This document shows, one piece after another, positions 30,446 through 33,702 of a stretch of DNA of 33,702 nucleotides. Made by a program: the position numbers and the translations under genes. The notes under the pieces were generated by a model. The model was given only the letters and a program-made list of their open reading frames with translations, was not told where the DNA came from and searched no databases. Each line of letters begins with the position of its first letter. The stretch's first letter is position 1. The DNA is from Porphyromonas sp. (lineage in GTDB: Bacteria; Bacteroidota; Bacteroidia; Bacteroidales; Paludibacteraceae): positions 1 to 33,702 of the forward strand of contig DYSC01000010.1 in the NCBI GenBank assembly GCA_020726365.1. Direction: 5' to 3'.

Positions 30446-30453
30446 CAAAAATA
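30446..30453 (-). promoter_or_regulatory. Candidate -7 box (TATTTTTG on the minus strand) upstream of the pqqD-like gene
   Basis: TAnnTTTG match 41 nt upstream of the pqqD start; no good -33 element. A 6-bp inverted repeat AATCTG-aaag-CAGATT lies just upstream at 30461-30476. Confidence 0.3.
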
Positions 30454-30482
30454 AGCATAAAATCTGAAAGCAGATTAACTGA

Positions 30483-30517
30483 AATAAAAAATCCCCGAGT
30501 TTCGGGGATTTTTTATT
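30483..30517. terminator. Strong hairpin between precursor-like ORF and pqqD-like gene
   Basis: 16-bp perfect stem (AATAAAAAATCCCCGA / TCGGGGATTTTTTATT), 3-nt loop, A/T tracts on both sides. Confidence 0.88.
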
Positions 30518-30520
30518 GTT

Positions 30521-30694
30521 TTAAACCAATTCATTTTTAAATGGATTGGGCTGACTTGGCTCTACGTTATTTGTTTCGGAAGGTCCAATAGGTGGACTTG
30601 ACTCAAGTTGCAACGAAATATCCGTATCAATTTCAATTTTTTCAATAATCGGTAGTGAATACTTTTGTCTATCAATTCTATCTGCTTTTTTCAT
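30521..30694 (-). CDS. 57-aa putative RiPP-like precursor peptide (MKKADRIDRQKYSLPIIEKIEIDTDISLQLESSPPIGPSETNNVEPSQPNPFKNELV)
   Basis: Complete ATG-TAA frame not in the supplied track (below about 60 aa); adjacent to PqqD/HprK/ABC genes; charged leader-like N-terminus with YxxP motif and Pro/Ser/Asn-rich C-terminus. Confidence 0.72.
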   Translation of the reverse strand: MKKADRIDRQKYSLPIIEKIEIDTDISLQLESSPPIGPSETNNVEPSQPNPFKNELV

Positions 30695-30725
30695 AAATAT
30701 TAGAATTAAATTTGATTATAGAATT

Positions 30726-33464
30726 TTAGATAGTAACTTTTACATTGTACACTTTGCCTTCGGACTGAAGTTTAACCAAATATACACCTGATTTAAAGGC
30801 AGTTGACAAAGTAGTTGTTGAATTTTGTACACTTTGGTGCATCAGTTTCTGACCAGCTGCATTATAAACCGCAATTGTAGCATTTTTCAAAACCACGTTA
30901 TCGCAATTCACAACAATCTGATTGCTTTCGTTTTTTTGGATTCGAATTTTATTTTCGAAAGTGCTGAAGCAGCAGCCACCTGTTGTAGTGCCTTTAGTTC
31001 TGAAAACCAAGCTAAAACGATTGGTTATATTCACTGCTGCAGAATTAAAAGTATATTCCAAACCTTCGGTCAAAATGGTTTCGGTAGTACTTCCATTTCT
31101 ATCAATTAATACCAATTCGGTATCTGAGTTAAAATTCAGTAATTGACTAGCTTTTAATTTGAAACTGACATTCGCATCAGTATTGCCGGTGCGGAAGCCT
31201 AATGGAATTTCAGTGTCTAACTGAATAGCATTAAAACCGTTAATAACAAGATTTTTATTATCACTTAATGTATATATTTCAGGAGAACCAGCCTCATCAT
31301 TAAACATTTTTTGCGAATCGTAGTCATCGAATGTATTTAATGCATTCTGATTAAAAAGAATCACGGCTTCATCTTTGTCAGTACCGGCAGCAATTTCCAA
31401 ACGAGCTAACTTTTGGGTCCTAAATGCAGGTGCTTTTAATCGGTTTGTAGCAACCGACTGATCCTGATGTGAACGCATAACATTTGTGAAGCCAAAGGTG
31501 TTAGTTGCACTCGTGGTTTTAATCCAGAAACTCTGAAGTGGAGGTATAATTGCCGAACCATCGTTCGCACCAACATTAGCGGGCACATTATAAGTCTGAA
31601 AAACATAAGAACCACTGCCTTTACTGCGATACCAAATTGAAGTTTCAACATTTGTTTTTGTAGCCTGAGCAAAATCAACATACGAAGCATAAGGATTTCC
31701 AACTAAATTAAAACCTGCTGGCAAATTAGTTACCGATTTATCACCAGTGTTTAATGACCCGCCTGTAAATTGAATTGTTTTATCTCCATTAGGCGATTCT
31801 GCAATATAGCCTTTCATCACATCCATTGTCGCTCCGGCATCAGTCCAAGCACTTCCATTCCAGTAAACTAATCCGTTTCCTGTTTCAGTTGTAATTGTGC
31901 TACTTGTGGCAGCCGAAAGTGGACTCGATATGTACCAGTTACGACCAGTTGTGCCAGTTGCAGCACTCGAAACAAATTGTTCAACCACTGTTGTACCCGA
32001 ACCATCTACAGTACCAGTTATTATAGCGGCAGTACCAACACCATTAGCTGATTTTAATGTTAACGTTCCATTGTTGGTTAATGCAGTGCTTACTGTGAAT
32101 TGTTTGGCGGCACTTAATTCTAATGTTGCACCAGCCGAAATTATCAAACTTCCTGTCGCAGTTCTGTTTTCATTTACTCTTACTTTTCCAGATGCTACAG
32201 TAATATTTTGAGGAATTTCGGTTGTCGACCAAGTTTTATCTAAAGCATTAACATCATAAGTTGCTGAAGCACCCTGATTGAACTTCAAAATAGAGCCGGT
32301 CCCATAAAAACCTGTTGGAGGATTTGTTGAAATAAAACCTCCGCTGCCAATTTCTAAAGTTCCAGTTAGTGAAGAATTTTCTCCAGACGAAGTCCCAACA
32401 TTAGAGCTTCCACCCGTTTTATTAATTGTCAGATTTTGAAATACTATTGTTCCCGAAATGGCATGAATGGCATCGCCACTACTTGGTGCTCCTGTAAATA
32501 CCACGGTAGAACCACCTGTGCCATTTGCCCAAGTTCCATTGTTTGTAAGTGTTGTTGACGAGCCTGCTGTTGATTTCGAAATTGTTAATGTACGGGGTGA
32601 GGCATCGCTTGCAGTGAAAGTTGAACCCGAATTAATTGTTAAGCCCGAAACCGAAACGTCGGCATCGAGGGTTATATTGTGATCTTGTAAGATTGTAATT
32701 GAAGTCGCCGAACTTCCTGGTACTAAAGTAGCAGTTCCCCAGTTTGTTGTGTTTGAAGATGACTCCCATGAACCTACGGCACTCCAATTTCCAGAAGTTT
32801 TAGATCTAAAGTTATCAGATGCTGATGACGTTATTGTGAATGTAGCCGTAACATCTGAACCATCGTTTGCATTGAAAGATCCACCATTATATTGCATTCT
32901 ACCAAGAGCCTGAAGTTTTAAATTATACGTGCCAGGAGTTCCTGGATTTATATTTGTTATTCCATTGTCATATCCAACTACTCTATCATTTCCAGATGTG
33001 CATACAACTTGAGAAGCACCATTGCCATTGCCATAATTTCCAATGTAAATTTCTAACCAACCGCCGGGTTCAGAATCACCTTGCTTCCATACCTTATACA
33101 ACAACTTTCCAGCTACCCAATCACTACTATTTGTCCAACCTACAACTGCAAAACCTGCAATTTGAAAAGTTTCAGATGACGTTAATGTACCCAAATCTTG
33201 ACTACTAAAATCAGCAGCACTATTAAATTGGTAATTACCACAACCATTATAACTCCAAGATACATTATGAGCCTTGTACCATGTTTTTGTACCGTTTTTA
33301 TTAATATAAATTCCTTTGTACCCAATTCCTCCATCTGCTAAAACTAATTGTGAGAAAAAAGCAAAAACTATTATAAGCAAAAGGCTATTAATAGAAAATC
33401 TAAAAGGTAAATTGATAAAATTCAAGTAATTGAATTGAGATAATTTTTTCTTCATAACAAACAT
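30726..33464 (-). CDS. Large secreted protein with T9SS type A sorting domain
   Basis: Signal peptide (FAFFSQLVLADGG), long Ser/Thr/Gly-rich beta repeats, C-terminal AVYNAAGQKLMHQSVQNSTTTLSTAFKSGVYLVKLQSEGKVYNVKVTI. Alternative start at 33455. Confidence 0.88.
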   Translation of the reverse strand: MFVMKKKLSQFNYLNFINLPFRFSINSLLLIIVFAFFSQLVLADGGIGYKGIYINKNGTKTWYKAHNVSWSYNGCGNYQFNSAADFSSQDLGTLTSSETFQIAGFAVVGWTNSSDWVAGKLLYKVWKQGDSEPGGWLEIYIGNYGNGNGASQVVCTSGNDRVVGYDNGITNINPGTPGTYNLKLQALGRMQYNGGSFNANDGSDVTATFTITSSASDNFRSKTSGNWSAVGSWESSSNTTNWGTATLVPGSSATSITILQDHNITLDADVSVSGLTINSGSTFTASDASPRTLTISKSTAGSSTTLTNNGTWANGTGGSTVVFTGAPSSGDAIHAISGTIVFQNLTINKTGGSSNVGTSSGENSSLTGTLEIGSGGFISTNPPTGFYGTGSILKFNQGASATYDVNALDKTWSTTEIPQNITVASGKVRVNENRTATGSLIISAGATLELSAAKQFTVSTALTNNGTLTLKSANGVGTAAIITGTVDGSGTTVVEQFVSSAATGTTGRNWYISSPLSAATSSTITTETGNGLVYWNGSAWTDAGATMDVMKGYIAESPNGDKTIQFTGGSLNTGDKSVTNLPAGFNLVGNPYASYVDFAQATKTNVETSIWYRSKGSGSYVFQTYNVPANVGANDGSAIIPPLQSFWIKTTSATNTFGFTNVMRSHQDQSVATNRLKAPAFRTQKLARLEIAAGTDKDEAVILFNQNALNTFDDYDSQKMFNDEAGSPEIYTLSDNKNLVINGFNAIQLDTEIPLGFRTGNTDANVSFKLKASQLLNFNSDTELVLIDRNGSTTETILTEGLEYTFNSAAVNITNRFSLVFRTKGTTTGGCCFSTFENKIRIQKNESNQIVVNCDNVVLKNATIAVYNAAGQKLMHQSVQNSTTTLSTAFKSGVYLVKLQSEGKVYNVKVTI

Positions 33465-33702
33465 ACTTTTAAAGGATTATAAATAGAGAATTTAAAAAAA
33501 ACAATGCACAAAATTAGATAATTATAATTCTACAAAACACGTTGATAGCTAAAAAGTTTATAAATTAATCGCAAACGATTGCACTATGTTGAAAAAATCT
33601 AAAAATACCATAATTTTATTGCATTTTATTTAAAATTATTTGATTTGATGTGATTTGTGTGATATTTTAAAAGTAAACACACTTCCAAACTATCAATTTA
33701 TA

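Noticed and set aside
30461-30476. AATCTG-aaag-CAGATT inverted repeat upstream of the pqqD-like gene as a regulator operator
   Set aside because: Only a 6-bp half-site in AT-rich DNA; cannot be distinguished from chance without conservation data.
31897-32211. 104-aa plus-strand ORF (LVAAESGLDMYQLRPVVPVAALE…) and similar ORFs at 32467-32682
   Set aside because: Antisense to Ser/Thr/Gly-rich repeats of the T9SS protein; the Val/Pro-rich translation is an expected complement artefact.

Overview
33.7 kb Bacteroidetes-like chromosomal window, judged by TAnnTTTG -7 boxes, T9SS sorting domains, and a SusC-like/TonB and Wza/Wzc gene repertoire. Left edge: a CRISPR array at 216-748 with seven intact 37-nt repeats, seven spacers and a degenerate terminal repeat. 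It sits behind a good Bacteroidetes-type promoter and has no cas genes in the window. Next come mostly housekeeping genes: maeB-pta fusion, lolD-like ATPase, M48/YgjP-like peptidase, AI-2E/PerM permease, TetR regulator, aldo/keto reductase, Mur ligase, rimM and a BamA/TamA-like protein. These are followed by a T9SS-exported C10 protease, a thioredoxin/lipoprotein/beta-barrel operon and a compact exopolysaccharide locus (two Wza-like lipoproteins, a Wzc-like BY-kinase, gmd, fcl). The right end, on the minus strand, holds the most interesting locus, a putative RiPP-like system. It comprises a 57-aa precursor-like ORF missing from the supplied ORF track (30521-30694), a strong hairpin, a PqqD/RRE protein, an HprK-like kinase, an ABC exporter fused to an S26B (Ser-His) signal-peptidase-like domain, a TonB-dependent receptor and a lipoprotein. 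A 912-aa T9SS-secreted protein lies immediately upstream. All calls are from reading the sequence; no database search was run.
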